IMG/VR virus record: IMGVR_UViG_3300022150_000087
Span: 1 to 39,455 of that record
DNA: 39,455 nt
From: a virus
Reading direction: 5' to 3' (one strand)
In this document: positions 38,990-39,455 of the stretch, one piece after another
Layout: each line of letters opens with the position of its first letter
Position numbering within the stretch: position 1 is the first letter of the stretch
Notes under the pieces: model-generated
What the model was told of the DNA's origin: nothing
Databases searched by the model: none
The model's input: the letters and a program-made list of their open reading frames with translations, nothing else
Program-made: the position numbers and the translations under genes

Positions 38990-39186
38990 CCGACGCCCCA
39001 CCTTCTATCTTCCTTCCTGAGTTTGAAGACCTGACGGAGAACGAGCGAGCATGGGTCGGATTTCTACGGCTGATCACTCAGGACACGGATCCAGCACCGA
39101 CGCTCGCTCGCGTCCAAGCCCTGCGCAGTGTGTTTTCAGATTGTAGCTCTTCCCGCAAGGCTACCGACTGGGGCGCGGCGGACTAG
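38986..39186 (+). CDS. Small hypothetical protein, 66 aa
   Basis: Begins MTDAPPSIFLPEFEDLTENE; a mainly helical protein with WVGFLRLITQDTDPAPTLAR. Its start overlaps the upstream stop by four bases, so it is likely a partner of the XRE-like protein, as in two-gene regulatory or toxin-antitoxin pairs. No toxin motif is visible. Confidence 0.6.
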   Translation: MTDAPPSIFLPEFEDLTENERAWVGFLRLITQDTDPAPTLARVQALRSVFSDCSSSRKATDWGAAD

Positions 39187-39352
39187 ATTTTCAATTTGAT
39201 CCGCCGGACAAAAAACGTGGTTGGCTCAACGTGTTCTCACACGAAAACGACAACTCAGGTGCCACCGTCGGTGCCCCTATTAAGTGATAGTGAACTCTCA
39301 CCACCTGTCACATAGAAGTAAGTTTACATATACTCCAAGGCCTGAATTGCCC

Positions 39353-39368
39353 TGAGGGTTTACCCTCA
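39353..39368 (-). terminator. Palindrome at the end of a reverse-strand gene
   Basis: TGAGGGT-TT-ACCCTCA has perfect 7-bp arms and includes the stop codon of the partial reverse-strand frame. No T run follows, so a terminator role is tentative. The stretch 39187-39352 between this and the upstream gene shows nothing I can name. Confidence 0.35.
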
Positions 39369-39455
39369 AATCACTTTGCATTCCTTGAGCGATACGACGC
39401 GGAAGTTGTCGGTGACGGTGTCGCGGAATTCGGGCCATTTTGCTGGCAGGGTTGT
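39366..39455 (-). CDS. C-terminal end of a gene running off the window
   Basis: One reverse frame reads TTLPAKWPEFRDTVTDNFR then VVSLKECKVI and a stop. Most third codon positions are G or C, as in real genes of this DNA, but the other two reverse frames are also open over most of this length. The fragment is too short to name a family. Confidence 0.35.
   Translation of the reverse strand, partial: TTLPAKWPEFRDTVTDNFRVVSLKECKVI

Overview
The window holds most of a temperate, siphovirus-like prophage of an alphaproteobacterium (probably Rhodobacterales, judging from protein style, high GC and GTG starts; this is inference). It is followed by a tRNA-Ser(GCU) gene and then by part of a second, compositionally different mobile element.

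Layout. (1) 1-1790: a leftward early operon (61-aa protein, P-loop protein, small basic protein, frameshifted HNH nuclease, conserved phage protein). (2) 1902-2538: two rightward genes ending at a terminator. (3) 2609-4252: a leftward integration operon (48-aa membrane peptide, 78-aa protein, excisionase-like HTH protein, tyrosine integrase). (4) 4403-5390: the lysogeny switch, with a leftward XRE repressor and a rightward Cro-like protein. Four CACA-N6-TGTG palindromes lie at 1828, 4288, 4928 and 5024. (5) 5383-10584: the replication operon (winged-helix regulator, CHC2/Toprim primase, HD phosphohydrolase, D5/P4-type primase-helicase, zinc-ribbon proteins). (6) 10585-11901: an apparently inserted cassette with a promoter, a terminator, a possible small RNA and a BRO-N antirepressor, bounded by identical 18-bp direct repeats. 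(7) 11902-12450: a non-coding iteron region, possibly the phage origin. (8) 12450-22344: DNA-binding protein, HNH nuclease, TerS, TerL, portal, ClpP-like protease, HK97 capsid, connectors, tail tube and tail chaperones with a canonical -1 frameshift. (9) A reverse-strand moron, a 1784-aa tape measure with EF-hand-like loops, tail-tip and fibre genes. (10) 32.5-35.4 kb: the lysis module (holin-like proteins, membrane-anchored lysozyme, i-spanin/o-spanin pair).

The tRNA gene appears intact with its own promoter. Right of it, AlpA-like, DUF927 ATPase and XRE-like genes surround a 9-bp-phased GGTCC repeat field, suggesting a replicating satellite or island. Its integrase is not in the window. The left end of the prophage is also not in the window.

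Genes worth most attention: the BRO-N protein whose C-terminus resembles the C-terminus of this phage's own primase-helicase, the EF-hand-like tape measure, the signal-peptide-like capsid leader, and the very uneven GATC density that marks mosaic boundaries. All family assignments are from reading the sequence; no database search was run.
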